A DNA stretch of 30,428 nucleotides from Acanthaster planci (lineage: Eukaryota; Echinodermata; Asteroidea; Valvatida; Acanthasteridae). The position numbers and the translations under genes were made by a program. Each line of letters begins with the position of its first letter. Position 1 is the stretch's first letter. The notes beneath the pieces were generated by a model that saw nothing but the letters and a program-made list of their open reading frames with translations, made no database searches and had not been told where the DNA came from. Shown piece after piece: positions 20,993-30,428 of this stretch. The stretch covers positions 68,252 to 98,679 of the forward strand of contig NW_019091714.1 of the NCBI RefSeq assembly GCF_001949145.1. The letters run 5' to 3'.

Positions 20993-22008
20993 CTACACAA
21001 AGCCTGACACAGAGACGAAGTTGAGGATATCGTGCAGTATCTTACTAGTTTGTACACACAGCATGAGTATACATTTAGGTTCAGATACATAGGTGCACAT
21101 TTAGGTACTAGGTATCAGGTCGACTGGTTTGTGGTCGCACATAGCTTGCTGGGGAGCTGAGTGAAACGTTTCGCGCGTGCAATGATTCCGGTGCAATCAA
21201 TCAGGTTCAATCGAACGCTGATATTATCAAAAGTTGTAACAGGAATGGGAATCTTTGCGGTTAGACCGGAATTGCGGTTTTTCACATTCAAATTTGTGAT
21301 CTTCGAGTTCAGTGTAAAAATGGAATAAAATCTGGGAGGTAAGTTTTGGTGGGATAAATGTTAGTTGACCACACGGAGCTCAAAATTTCCCTAAAACTTA
21401 GTGAAAGTTGTACGTTAAAATAATTCTATTTACACGACACTTCGGGACCATTCGAAATGTACCAGGAACTAATTTCGTGGATTCCCACAAAACGGGAATT
21501 CTCTTTGCGTAACCAAAGGCGGGAACCGGTGAAGAGTGCTGTCTCCACAGCCATTTCGCGTGAATATGTCCAGTGTCCACAAATATCCCACTCGCATAAA
21601 AATCAGAATCTTACCTGTTATTGGTTAATTCCTCTCACATGACTGGCCTTTCTCCTAATTATCATACATGCGCATGACTCCGAATGGGTCCGTATTTCAC
21701 AGGCCGTGTAAGAAACGGGCTTCCAGAGCTACGGCTAGGTCTATTGTCTACGCGTCTCCACGCATTTCTAATGGAGCGAAGACCTGGACCTAGCTCTAGA
21801 CCAGAGATTCGGATGCACCCTTAGAGACTTATTCTTGGCAGTGCTGCGAGGCTTGAAGCCGCATGGCCGAATTCAGTGGCTTTTTGGAAATAAGTACATG
21901 TACAGTGTATACCTTACGTGTACATGAACAGTACATGGTCAAAGTGCGCGTTGTACAGTGTACATCTACGTACATGTACATACTGTACACATGCAGTCAG
22001 GGGACAAG
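20993..22008. other. Intergenic sequence with TACATG cluster
   Basis: No gene was found. Between 21893 and 21990, tacatgtac, gtgtacatg and gtacagtgtac variants are packed together. Near 21668 catgcgcatgac resembles an NRF1 site. Around 21730-21800 an imperfect inverted repeat pairs gctaggtct with agacctggacctagc. Confidence 0.4.
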
Positions 22009-22350
22009 ATCTAAATCATGACAGAAGGAAAGAACTTAAAGTTTGGCGAGCGGGGGCTGCCGATCTGAGAGAGATTGATATAACGGTAAAAAACAAGTGG
22101 AACTTGTCTTGGTGTGACAAATAATTACATGCTGATACGGAAGATGAGCATGTGGTGGGCGACTGCTTTCATAAGCTTTACGACCCTGGAGAAGCATGGT
22201 GTGAATAGTGTTGTGCTCGTATCAAGTACGGTACTTCCAGGGCAAAAGCATTGATACAGCATGCAGCTAAATACCAAAAGCACCTCAAACACTTCCATGA
22301 AAGGACAAATCAGAGTAATGTAATTGTTAAAAAAAAAATTAGAAATGTCT
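22009..22350 (+). pseudogene. Broken zinc-finger ORF of an uncharacterised transposon-associated family
   Basis: One frame runs throughout, interrupted by TAA at 22122-22124 and TAG at 22206-22208. It reads WRAGAADLREIDITVKNKWN, then CFHKLYDPGEAWCE, stop, CCARIKYGTSRAKALIQHAA and KYQKHLKHFHE. The spacing C-x2-C ... H-x6-7-H with aromatic residues before the first Cys fits a BED- or U1-like C2H2 zinc finger as found at the N-terminus of uncharacterised multi-copy invertebrate proteins. No dimerisation or transposase domain follows. Two stops in an otherwise intact frame suggest recent inactivation. Confidence 0.55.
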
Positions 22351-22862
22351 TAAAAATTGAGAAGAATTTGCCTCAATAAATCTTTCCAAGGAACCTTTCC
22401 AATCACCACTAGCAAAATTTCGCTTTTTGTTCCTGTCTCGGCGTAGCCGTGTTTTCCACGTCGATCGACAACCCATTCGTCTGATAAAATCAGCTTTGTT
22501 CAGGGCTCAACGGGCAAGCCATAATCCCTGAGGTTTCTCAAACAAAATTTGTCTTCAGTCCTTAATTTTTCTCTTTCTTTCCTATTTTCTGTTGATTAAC
22601 AAATTAGCAAAAAACAAAATCACCCCTCCCAGAGAAATATTTCCGAAGTGTGCACGCAGCCATTTTTCAGATGGCACTCTTCTACCTTGATACCAAAGTT
22701 GGGGTACAGATATTCATTAGATCTATCAGATTAGAGCTGGGAGTAGTAATAAGCAAAGAGGTCACTGTGTTTGATGAACATCACATAAATTTAACAGAAT
22801 TTTAAAACTCACATTTCTTAAATGATACAAGTGAACCCTTTCTTTCATTCAGTCAATGAACT
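22351..22862. other. Spacer between zinc-finger remnant and BEN gene
   Basis: AT-rich sequence without an exon, recognisable repeat or transposon. It lies downstream of the BEN gene's cleavage signal. Confidence 0.45.
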
Positions 22863-22868
22863 TTTATT
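22863..22868 (-). terminator. Polyadenylation signal AATAAA of the BEN gene
   Basis: TTTATT on the plus strand, i.e. AATAAA in the gene's orientation, 145 bp after the stop codon at 23013. It is the first canonical hexamer downstream, a typical 3' UTR length for a compact gene. Confidence 0.6.
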
Positions 22869-23012
22869 TGCACAATACTGTGATCTTTTTGCTCTTTATG
22901 TCTTCGTTAAGTTGAATATTACAGTAGATCAGGAAAAAAAAGATTACACCAAGTTGTGGGAATTGTACAGCCGAGTTATAAATTATGAAACAATAAACAT
23001 TAAACGAACTAT

Positions 23013-23535
23013 TTAACAACGATTGAGGCGTCTGCATCCTTCATCGATAGCTTTGACGCACTCCCGGCGCCAGAACACCTCAAACTGGCCCAGGCCAAGT
23101 GCAGACTTCTCCCTGACGATGGCCTTGACGGCACTGAAGCGGACGATATCGAGCTTCTCCTTCCCCCGCACCCCCTTACAATTACTCATCTTCAACTCCC
23201 TCTTGGAAAATAATACACGGACCAAAGAAAGGGCAAAATTTGCCTCAGATGAGGAACCATTCTTTAGGTCCGTGATTATTTCCGAAGAGAGAGATTCGAT
23301 TTTCATTGCAGGGGATGAAGGGTCAGGAGAAGCAAAGGAGGCCAGGGCAGCAGACGGTCTGGTGATATTCGATGGTGACAGGGGATGTGTAGGGCCAGCA
23401 GACGAAGGCATAGATGACGAGTCAGTGACAAACTTGTGTTTCCACAAGTCATCAATCTGACTCGCCATCTTGTGTAGCATCTGCAAATCCTGCAGTGGGA
23501 TGGTCACCAGTGGTGAGCTTGGGTGACCACGACTC
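23013..23535 (-). CDS. Last exon of the BEN gene, carrying the BEN domain
   Basis: The coding part ends LNRC followed by TAA (23013-23015). Two acceptors are plausible: ctgcag at 23490 (phase 0, fits the preceding exon) and aatacag at 23536 (phase 2, fits the 24430 exon directly if exons 7-8 are skipped). The first residues, DLQMLHKMASQIDDLWKH, look helical, followed by a Ser/Pro-rich linker. The BEN domain is FALSLVRVLFSKRELKMSNC, KLDIVRFSAVKAIV and FEVFWRRECVKAIDEGCRR, showing the typical LLxxLFsxeEL...S..., LD...v.ai and C-terminal W...C...I...CR pattern. Confidence 0.8.
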
Positions 23536-26500
23536 CTGTATTTTGAAGAACAATGGAAAAGATAGTATTTCATGTATAATCTTAGCTCTTACAAAAGATT
23601 TTTATGTTGTTATATGACCTAGTGTATTTCATATAGTGGTATTATTGGACAATTTCGATTCCACGTAAAAGCCCAAAATTAAGCTTCACTTTTCAGAAAT
23701 GCACAAGTTAAAATCAAACAGTTTGCAGTTTTTCTCACCAGGCGAGCTTTAACATTTGCTCGGTGTAATCTTTGTAAGAAAATGCTAGAGCTTAGGCTGT
23801 GTTTTTCCCAACCTTCGAAGTTTTGAATTGAAAGTCACGGAGGGGGAGACAAGTGGTAAGTTGCCTGTCACATCCTAATGTATGCGTTGCGGAATTAATC
23901 TGGAAGGAGTTCTTGTACTTACTTTAGCTGGGCTTTGCTCAGATGTCACCTCATCCGAAAGGAAGCTGAGCTCCGGGAAGAATGCCTGGCTGGGGCTTCC
24001 CTGTTGGCTGGTCGGAGAGCTTGGGTCATCTAAGCTCTGCACAAAAAGTCAGTCATTTTTTTAAAATTACATTTCCATTATTATTAAAATTTCATTGACA
24101 TTCACTGTAAACATTTCACATTACATCTCTCCTTGCGCACAGAGAAAAAACAGCGACATAACAATTCTCAATGTAAACATGCGGGTGAAGTTGGCATTTG
24201 TCAACTTCTTGATGTACACCTTGAAAGGGCTTACCATGGGAGATTGAGCCTGGAGGGTTTGTTCCCCCTGATTGCCTAAGCTCTGCAGAAAAGAGTGAGA
24301 AATATCATTCATCAAACAAGTTATATTTCCATAAATTTGGAGAGGGCTTAATTATGATGTAATTGCCTCTTGATGAATATGTGTAACATTACATCTCTCC
24401 ATATTCAGAGTTAACTTTTTGGTGTATACCTGGACAGGGCTTCCCGTGTGAAGTGGAGACGGTTCCCTGGTAGAGATGGAGGCGTGGGGGATGAAGCCTG
24501 AACTTGCTGCCCTTGATATACAGTCTTCAGAAAAATAGGTGAGAGAAAATTTACTTTTCAAATCGACCAGAAGTATATTTAATAAAAAATAAAGGTATTG
24601 TAAAATGCACACCACAGTTTAATGTGGTATCATATTAAAGAGTACACAAAGACTTCACCAATTGTTTACGGATGAGATTGGATTTTCGGTACAAACCTTT
24701 TTTCGGCTAACTTCACCAGTAGCCCCACTTGACACCATTCTTGGCACACTGTTTTGACATTCTATATTGGAGTGTTCTGGTTACTTCGTTTTGAAGTCCC
24801 TAGTGAGATTTTTTATGGCTCCAATCTGGAAAACCTATTCTGCTAAATGTGAATGCAGCACCACAAAGAGTTGTCCAACAATGCTTAAAATGTAACAAAA
24901 CTAACCGTGGTATTAAGAACATTTTGGAAAGCATAGCAAAAAAGTATTGACTGTAGGTTTTGTCGAAGGTTGGGATTTATACGCAGCTTATGCGCGTGCA
25001 CCTTTGCAGGAAGCATGACACCTTAGTCAATGAGAAAAATACCAAAAATGCACTGTAACACTGGGTACGTTGAAAACTGTTTAGTGAAGCAAATTTGCTT
25101 GGACGGTTGCTAAGGCATCAACAAGATGATCTTTTCTTTTCACTTGTCTCTAAACAATGGTCAGGTCTATTCGCAGGGAAGCAGTCGGCAGTGTTAAACT
25201 TTATGATCATTAATCTCTGCAGCTTTGAGCACATGTAGTTTTTAATATTATATACATTGCATAATTCCTCAACTTACCAACTCATGTTCTGCAATCACCA
25301 CGTCGTCGTCATCAACACAGAAACAGGCCAGCACTGTTGCTCTTTTCTTCTCCTTTATTTTGATGGAAGGGACAAAAACAAAAAATATATATTACCAGTC
25401 TCTCCTTATTTAAAAGACGAAATACCCTCCTCTTTTCAACATGTATTTAAAGTTGTGCTGTTGAAAAGAGCAGCTATATGTATAGTTTATATGTAAGGTA
25501 CAATTAATAGTACGTTTATGTGATAACTTTTAGGCTATATGACAGCATTTAAGTGATCACGTTAATATAATTATTTCCATGACGGTGCCCTGGGTGTACG
25601 ATGTATTAGGCTGTTTATAATATTAAGTTTCATAAGAACACGAAAAGTTGTCGACACTCACCTCAACTGGCCTTTTCTGTGCTGTCTGTGCCTGTTACAA
25701 AATATATAATGAAGAATCAAACCTGTTGTTGATCACTCGTGAATGTAGTGAAATGCCGTGCCCAGCAAAAATGGAATTTTATGATCCAAAAATTAAATAC
25801 TTGTGTAAACTCTCTAGATTGCGACACTCTAATTTATGCATTCAACTTTGCGTACCTTCGCCTTGGAAACTCTGCCATTCCTTGCCGTCTGGGAGTCTTT
25901 TGGCCGTTCCAGTATACTTCAGTGACCCACGTTTCTCGGCTGTCACTTTATCCTGATGTAGAAAAGTGGTTGTCGTTATCATAAGGCATGTACTCGAACT
26001 TTTTTTGCCATTGTCCACTAATTACAATTCCATTGGTATACATTTTGCCCAAATAAACGACAGATCTCATACATGTGTACACTCACCTCGCCCACTTCAT
26101 CTTGTGTCCGTGACAAAGCTCTTTGTAGAAAGAGAAGGTCTGAGTGATCGTCTGTATGGAAAAATCAAGTTAAAGTACATGTACTGAAAACATCTGTCCT
26201 TTTCCAATGAAAAGAAGAGAGGCGAAAATTACAATTTGAGTCGACTGGGTCAGGACGTCCAAAAACCAACGAGGTCCCGGGCCAATTCTGTCTCTTTAAA
26301 GGAAAAATGGATGCAATGGCGATAGCCTGGAAGGGTAGATCTCGAGCTCGGGCGGTCGTTCTTTAACTGCTGCATGTTGTCAAGCGCTTGGTATCTGGCA
26401 AGAATAATGCCATATGAAAGTTACATGTATTTCTCAAATTAATACAACATGTAAGGACGATTGGAAATACTTAGCCTGTACACCGCTGAGTTCAATTCAG

Positions 26501-27105
26501 CATTTTTTGCATGTTTTGCATGGTAAGTTATATCGGTAAAGTAATTGCATGGAAATGCCTTTATAATTTGCCAACATTTACTTGACGCTTGTTACCGCAA
26601 AATGCGCCTTGTATGCAATTGCATAAACCCCATTATACATCGTATTTTTGTAATACATGTACAATGATCCAATATCATGAATTCTGCTCTCTATGCCTCT
26701 CTGGGATTCCAATCGCCCTCAGACAGCAGATTTACCTTATCACTTAAAAAAAGTGTTTTCTGTGTGGGCTTACGGATGTTGTTTACTTGTTGTTTCATAC
26801 CCGATATCGTAATTTTCTTGCAATGAGACTTTTTCCAACTTCCCAATTAAATCACTGAAAATTTGTCCATTTTGTTTCTATCAAATTATGATATGTGTAA
26901 TTTAGAGGAAAGATGCTCACTTACCCGATACTCAGAGAACTTTGCATGGAAGAAATTCTCCCTCCCAAAGCACTTCAACTTTTTGTCCCGCTTCTAAACC
27001 TGGTCTTACGTCCTTCACAAGTTTACTTGGCACAATGCTCGTTGATTTATCTTCGAAAGCAACTAGTGCTTCGCAAGGGATTTTGCACAAGTTCCTGAGC
27101 GACAT
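23013..27105 (-). CDS. BEN-domain protein, nine-exon model with one in-frame TGA
   Basis: Coding exons right to left, all with AG/GT borders: 27105-26925, 26151-26087, 25952-25856, 25681-25662, 25352-25278, 24524-24430, 24280-24235, 24036-23923, 23489-23013. Phases (1,0,1,0,0,2,0,0) agree at every join and the total is 1170 bp, 389 residues plus stop. Residues 1-60 look like a small Tudor/SH3-like barrel (AGQKVEVLWEGEFLPCKVL). The middle is acidic, then Ser/Pro/Gln-rich and disordered. Residues about 313-388 form the BEN domain. BEN domains bind DNA or chromatin partners and occur in nuclear repressors, so a nuclear chromatin role is likely but inferred. Alternative acceptors exist for exons 4 (25691), 7 (24282) and 9 (23535), allowing other isoforms. 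The model needs read-through or correction of the TGA at 26932-26934 (codon 58). I do not recognise a named orthologue. Confidence 0.7.
23923..24524 (-). repeat. Three related exons of the BEN gene from local duplication
   Basis: Exons 24524-24430, 24282-24235 and 24036-23923 share their first codons and composition: TVYQGQQVQASSP, SLGNQGEQTLQAQSP and SLDDPSSPTSQQGSP. The two left ones share the acceptor sequence ctctgcagAGCTTAG. Flanking intron sequence is also duplicated between the first two: cattacatctctcc at 24120 and 24390, and gtgtacaccttgaaagggctt against gtgtatacctggacagggctt. This indicates tandem duplication of an exon-containing unit of about 250-270 bp. Confidence 0.65.
26152..26924. 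other. First intron of the BEN gene
   Basis: This 773-bp intron runs from GTAAGT to ccatacag. It contains TACATGTA at 26176, 26422 and 26654, and no exon or repeat that I recognise. Confidence 0.55.
26925..27105 (-). CDS. Exon 1 of the BEN gene (start exon)
   Basis: Starts ATG in context aaacaATGT (A at -3 on the coding strand) and encodes MSLRNLCKIPCEALVAFEDK, then PGLEAGQKVEVLWEGEFLPC. It ends at a strong donor TATCGG|GTAAGT in phase 1, and the leftover G plus AC of exon 2 makes Asp. Codon 58 is TGA, between KVL and VSG; the pattern WxGxxxxxxVL-x-(I/V)S suggests a basic residue (CGA) was there. No earlier donor with the right phase is convincing: CCAA|GTAAAC would be the only one. Confidence 0.68.
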
Positions 27106-27197
27106 TGTTTCTCGTTAACTAGTTTCTCCTTGCAGTGCGACGCAACTTTGTCGTGTCAGAGACGGATCACTGAACTTTTATCGGTATGATGCGGGTG

Positions 27198-27205
27198 TCA
27201 CGTGA
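27198..27205. promoter_or_regulatory. Palindromic E-box TCACGTGA upstream of the BEN gene
   Basis: A perfect 8-bp palindrome, 93 bp upstream of the start codon, containing CACGTG, the site of Myc/USF/MITF-type bHLH factors. Position suggests the proximal promoter. No TATA box is visible. Confidence 0.4.
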
Positions 27206-27339
27206 TAAACTCCTTCTTCAAAAGGAACGCAAAGTCTTTGTTGGCAGCCACTTACGAAAGGCATGTTGCCCAGGTATCACGAGGAAACCGCATTTTCCCC
27301 CCAAAAGCTACATGTACCATCCCGACAAGGGAACTTACT

Positions 27340-27715
27340 TGTGCAATTGCAAAGGATTTCAATGCGGTCACTTTGGCCACGGTCTTGGTCCGTACGTTGT
27401 ATTGTCCAGCAGAAAGCGATTAAAAGTTACTAGGCGCACAGTGGCTTTTGTGAGTGGATAAGCAATGGGACCCCACCCTAACACAAACGGTGGCTTGCCG
27501 ATCGGCAAGCAAACGACCGCAACCGGCTATGGTAATCTTTCAAAGATTGGCGAAGCAGCATAAGCTGGATAGGTTCCGCGGCCCGGCCTCTGATCTTCAA
27601 AAATGCGGGCCGTGGATGCCCTTCCGTTTACTGCGAATAGCTGCTGATTCAAGTGAAAGCATAGTCCATTATGCTGCAAACATGGAGGAATTCATGATGC
27701 AGTGTTTGATTTACC
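27340..27715 (+). repeat. Copy A of a diverged direct duplication
   Basis: Shares blocks in the same order with 28984-29350: aaggatttc, ccacggtcttggtc, aagcaatgggaccccaccc (B: aagcaagggaccctacccc), gatcggcaagcaaac (B: catcggcaaacaaag), ttcaaagattggcgaagc and gattcaagtgaaagcatagt (B: aatcaagtgagaacaggct). A 106-codon plus-strand frame (27454-27774) has no recognised domain and is not preserved in copy B, which has stops. It is probably an old repeat, less likely a duplicated non-coding regulatory block; copy A is close to the BEN promoter. Confidence 0.6.
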
Positions 27716-27774
27716 GAAGCTTATGTGCTGACCCAAACGTTTTTGTTGGAGGGTGTACCCCAAATCCTAAATAA

Positions 27775-28660
27775 TCTGCATTAGAAAGACACTGTTTGCT
27801 GAATACTGAATTGCAAGATTTATGATCTCACATTTAGATATTATTTCTATCCGTGTCTTATATTAGTTGATCGTGATCGTGTGGCTTTTCTACACTGTTC
27901 CTACTCTGGTCTTCTCCAAGTCATTTGTTGCAATTCCCATTGTCTGTATCTTTATCGAGAAAGCATTTGCTAGAAGTGTATACATGTATATACTAATGGT
28001 TTTGCATTATATAACATAGGTTCAGCATTTTGCTGAGGTCACACAACCTATTAGATCATGTTTTCTTACGCCATTTATACAGAGACCACAAAGTATTTGA
28101 GCCAAATTAGTGTAAAGCCGATAATATTTTTAAGGCAGCCTACTGGTGTTGATTAATGTAAATTAAAGGTAACCTTTCAGAAGCCCGTTTTATATTTTAC
28201 CTGTTTTCATTCATGGCAGTCAGTTAAAGAAATGAAAACAGTACAGTGTATACGTAATTCCACGCAACTTCCATTTAGATAATACTCGATACATGTATAT
28301 TCTTTGCAGAGTAACTCCAGCAGTCCCCGCTATAGTTGATCTTATCCCAAGAACTTTCTTGATGAAGCTTCATGCGGTGGGCAAAACTTTCCTCTAAATC
28401 TAAGCAAGTTGTTAAAGATGCTTGAGTAGATGGTTAAGCAATAATCACTGAGACCTTTCTTATTCGGACAAAACTAAAAGTATAGTACCTTTTGTTTTCT
28501 TTCAGAGGCAGAATATATCTTAATAAACATCCCAATTCTTGTAATATCGCCGGAGTCATGATTAAAATCAATCTGAGTGGAGAGGTTTGGGTCTGCAAGC
28601 ACAGACGTGTACAAAGAAATCTGGACTCGCAATGCCCTAAATCAGCATATAGAGATCATT
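27775..28660. other. Intergenic sequence
   Basis: AT-rich, with TACATGTA at 27981 and 28290 (each followed by tat). No supported gene or repeat. Confidence 0.45.
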
Positions 28661-28800
28661 GAATCCACTGGCAGCCATTTTACAGAGCCGAATACAAAGC
28701 TTTCCTGGCAATGCTCACCTTTGTTCTTCCTGACGTCAATAGCAGGGAGCCAACCCATGCATTTGTATTCGGCTCGGTAAAATGGCCATTGGTTGGATTC
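28661..28800. repeat. 140-bp fold-back (MITE-like) element
   Basis: 38-bp arms at 28661-28698 and 28763-28800 are inverted copies with about four mismatches (core ccattttac.gagccgaatacaaa). They are separated by 64 bp. Transcribed, it would form a long hairpin. No coding capacity and no clear target duplication were seen. Confidence 0.8.
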
Positions 28801-28983
28801 TTTTTCCATACAAAGGCGTTGCAAGTCCAAGTTTTTTATATACGTCCGTGTCTGCAAGTCGTACTGTGAAGCCAGATTTTCATTATGACCAACAACAAAT
28901 TCAGGGATGGACGCCTTGATTTGCAAAGTCCAACGCTGACCCTCTACATTAGCAATTCATTGCTTACATGTATGTCCCTTGTA

Positions 28984-29350
28984 AAACAACACAAAGGATT
29001 TCGACCTGAAGGGATTATTCTAACCACGGTCTTGGTCGGTATTGGGAAGTAGACGGAGGGTAACAATTGACAAGGAGCTTTTGTTGGTGATGAAGCAAGG
29101 GACCCTACCCCAGCACAAGGTCGCTTTCTGGCATCGGCAAACAAAGCAAACTGACTTCGACGCTGGAGTAATCGCTCAAAGGTTGCCGACGCGACATGCC
29201 ATACACGGAAATCCACATTAAGTGGAAACGAGCATTGGTGGTTTTGAGATGTGATATGTGGTTGTCGACGCCCACCTGTAACTGCCTGTACTTGTAAATG
29301 GCAGCAGAATCAAGTGAGAACAGGCTTCACTGTGCTTGAAATGGGGAGGA
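28984..29350 (+). repeat. Copy B of a diverged direct duplication
   Basis: Counterpart of 27340-27715, displaced by about 1645 bp in the same orientation, with substitutions and small indels throughout. Its only open frame of note is on the opposite strand (29216-28944) and is not conserved in copy A. Confidence 0.6.
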
Positions 29351-30428
29351 GTTCGAGAAAAACCCTTAAAGAAATGTAACAATTTACTGGTAATATCTTT
29401 ACAGGTGTAATGATTTTTGCCATAATCGCACGGTCCAATTGTCCATTTTAACGTTTACAACAATAACTGCAGCAAAGTTTTAGGAAATTCTGGAGCCCCA
29501 TTCAACTCGTACCCTTTTATGTATTATTGTCATCAGTGGATAATCCTACCAATGGCTGCTTTGCTTGCAAAGATTGAACTGTTTAATTTCAATTTATTAA
29601 TTACGTTTTACAATCCTCTCCTTTACTTAAAAAAATCCTGTGTTACCACCGCCTGGAGCACAAGCGCTGCACCGGCGCGGCCCGCCTGGTTTTCAGTTTT
29701 CCTTCCGGAGTTGCCTTTGAATGAGCTCAAGTCCTACTCCAATCAGTATTTAATCAAACGTTTTGCACGGCGCCCTTTTTTTTACAACATTGGCCTAATA
29801 TGGAACGTATGGGCGTGGCTGCCGGAGATTGGCAAACATAATGCTAAGTTTGAATATACATAAGCACAATTGGATGTAGTTAGAATTGTTGTGCAGGGGA
29901 AATGCTGCATCTTGCATGTTCTCAGTTGATCAATAGTGAAATCTTTCCACGTCTTTTTACAATCATCGCACAAGCGTGATCCAGGGCCATCGTAAGTTAA
30001 CAGCACAAGAATAGTGTCGAGCCCTAGAGCAGCACCGGTGCGGCACAACTCATCCATTTTTGTTGTGTTTGCTTTTACATGGTTTTCTTGCATACATTCT
30101 GTGCGCTATTATTATTGAAACCGAACACCCGCACCTCACGTTCCAATTTTTTTTACACCCCCCCACAACATGTACCTGTATTCAAAACATCTTTACGTTG
30201 ATTTTTTTTCTTTCAGCCCTTCGTCTCTCCCTTCCATACTCCCAATGTACCCATTTTGGGGCAGATCTTGTTCCTTTCAATTCTGACATTCATTTTTAAC
30301 GAAGCATTTTGTCAGTTCCTTCCCGTTAAGTTCCTCACTGCCCTGTTATTCTGTTTGCGAATAAGCATGATGCCCTCATTTTCCCAATTTAACATTAGTT
30401 TTTCAGTATTATAAAATGTAATATGCAG
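29351..30428. other. Right flank without a confirmed gene
   Basis: Two open frames exist (plus 29519-29863; minus 30093-29782). The minus one includes LTYDGPGSRLCDDCKKTWKD with a Cys pair that could be a decayed metal-binding protein, but there is no clear start, splice context or family match. Short similar strings, gcgctgcaccggcgcgg (29664) and gcagcaccggtgcggc (30029), hint at a further repeat. Confidence 0.35.

Noticed and set aside
24701-24752. Possible BEN-gene exon starting at an ATG (MVSSGATGEVSRKK) with donor GTTTGT
   Set aside because: As an internal exon its phases do not fit the neighbours, and exon 5 joins exon 6 without it. The donor is weak.
26913-27098. Plus-strand ORF of 61 codons
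   Set aside because: It is antisense to exon 1 of the BEN gene and has no independent support.

Overview
This is nuclear DNA from an intron-rich animal, most likely a marine invertebrate. The evidence is GT/AG introns, low gene density, CR1/L2-like LINE and DIRS retrotransposon remnants, a satellite array and many low-complexity tracts. No bacterial-style operons, CRISPR arrays, tRNAs or rRNAs were seen. The palindrome TACATGTA is strongly over-represented. I cannot assign a species; amphioxus, echinoderm, hemichordate or cnidarian would all fit.

Layout. (1) 1-6642, minus strand: three phase-compatible internal exons of a gene with a terminal ankyrin repeat and a SAM domain, best matched to ASZ1/GASZ, a germline piRNA-pathway protein. 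Both ends of the gene lie outside what I can recognise. (2) 6890-9246, minus strand: two decayed CR1/L2-like LINE fragments separated by another repeat. (3) 10491-18690, minus strand: an 8.2-kb DIRS retrotransposon with inverted terminal repeats, the diagnostic internal complementary region, gag-like, RT, RNase H and tyrosine recombinase sequences, all broken. Between its truncated gag and its 5' terminal repeat lies a 3.6-kb, same-strand remnant of an unrelated, unnamed protein family (motifs HEEADxR and RTVDTDVVV). This composite is the most unusual structure in the window. (4) 18990-22350: a CpG-rich stretch with a possible small gene, a 186-bp satellite of about 4.3 copies, and a broken zinc-finger ORF. 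(5) 22863-27205, minus strand: a nine-exon gene for a BEN-domain protein, predicted 389 residues, for which a fully phase-consistent model can be built. One in-frame TGA lies in exon 1, and the middle exons look like diverged tandem duplicates. (6) 27206-30428: no confident gene, but a diverged direct duplication and a 140-bp fold-back element.

The two host genes have no evident functional link. ASZ1-like proteins help silence transposons through piRNAs, so the dense dead-transposon load beside this gene is notable, though it may be coincidence. Several of the lesions in the transposons, and the TGA in the BEN gene, fit CpG-to-TpG/CpA decay, suggesting methylated DNA.
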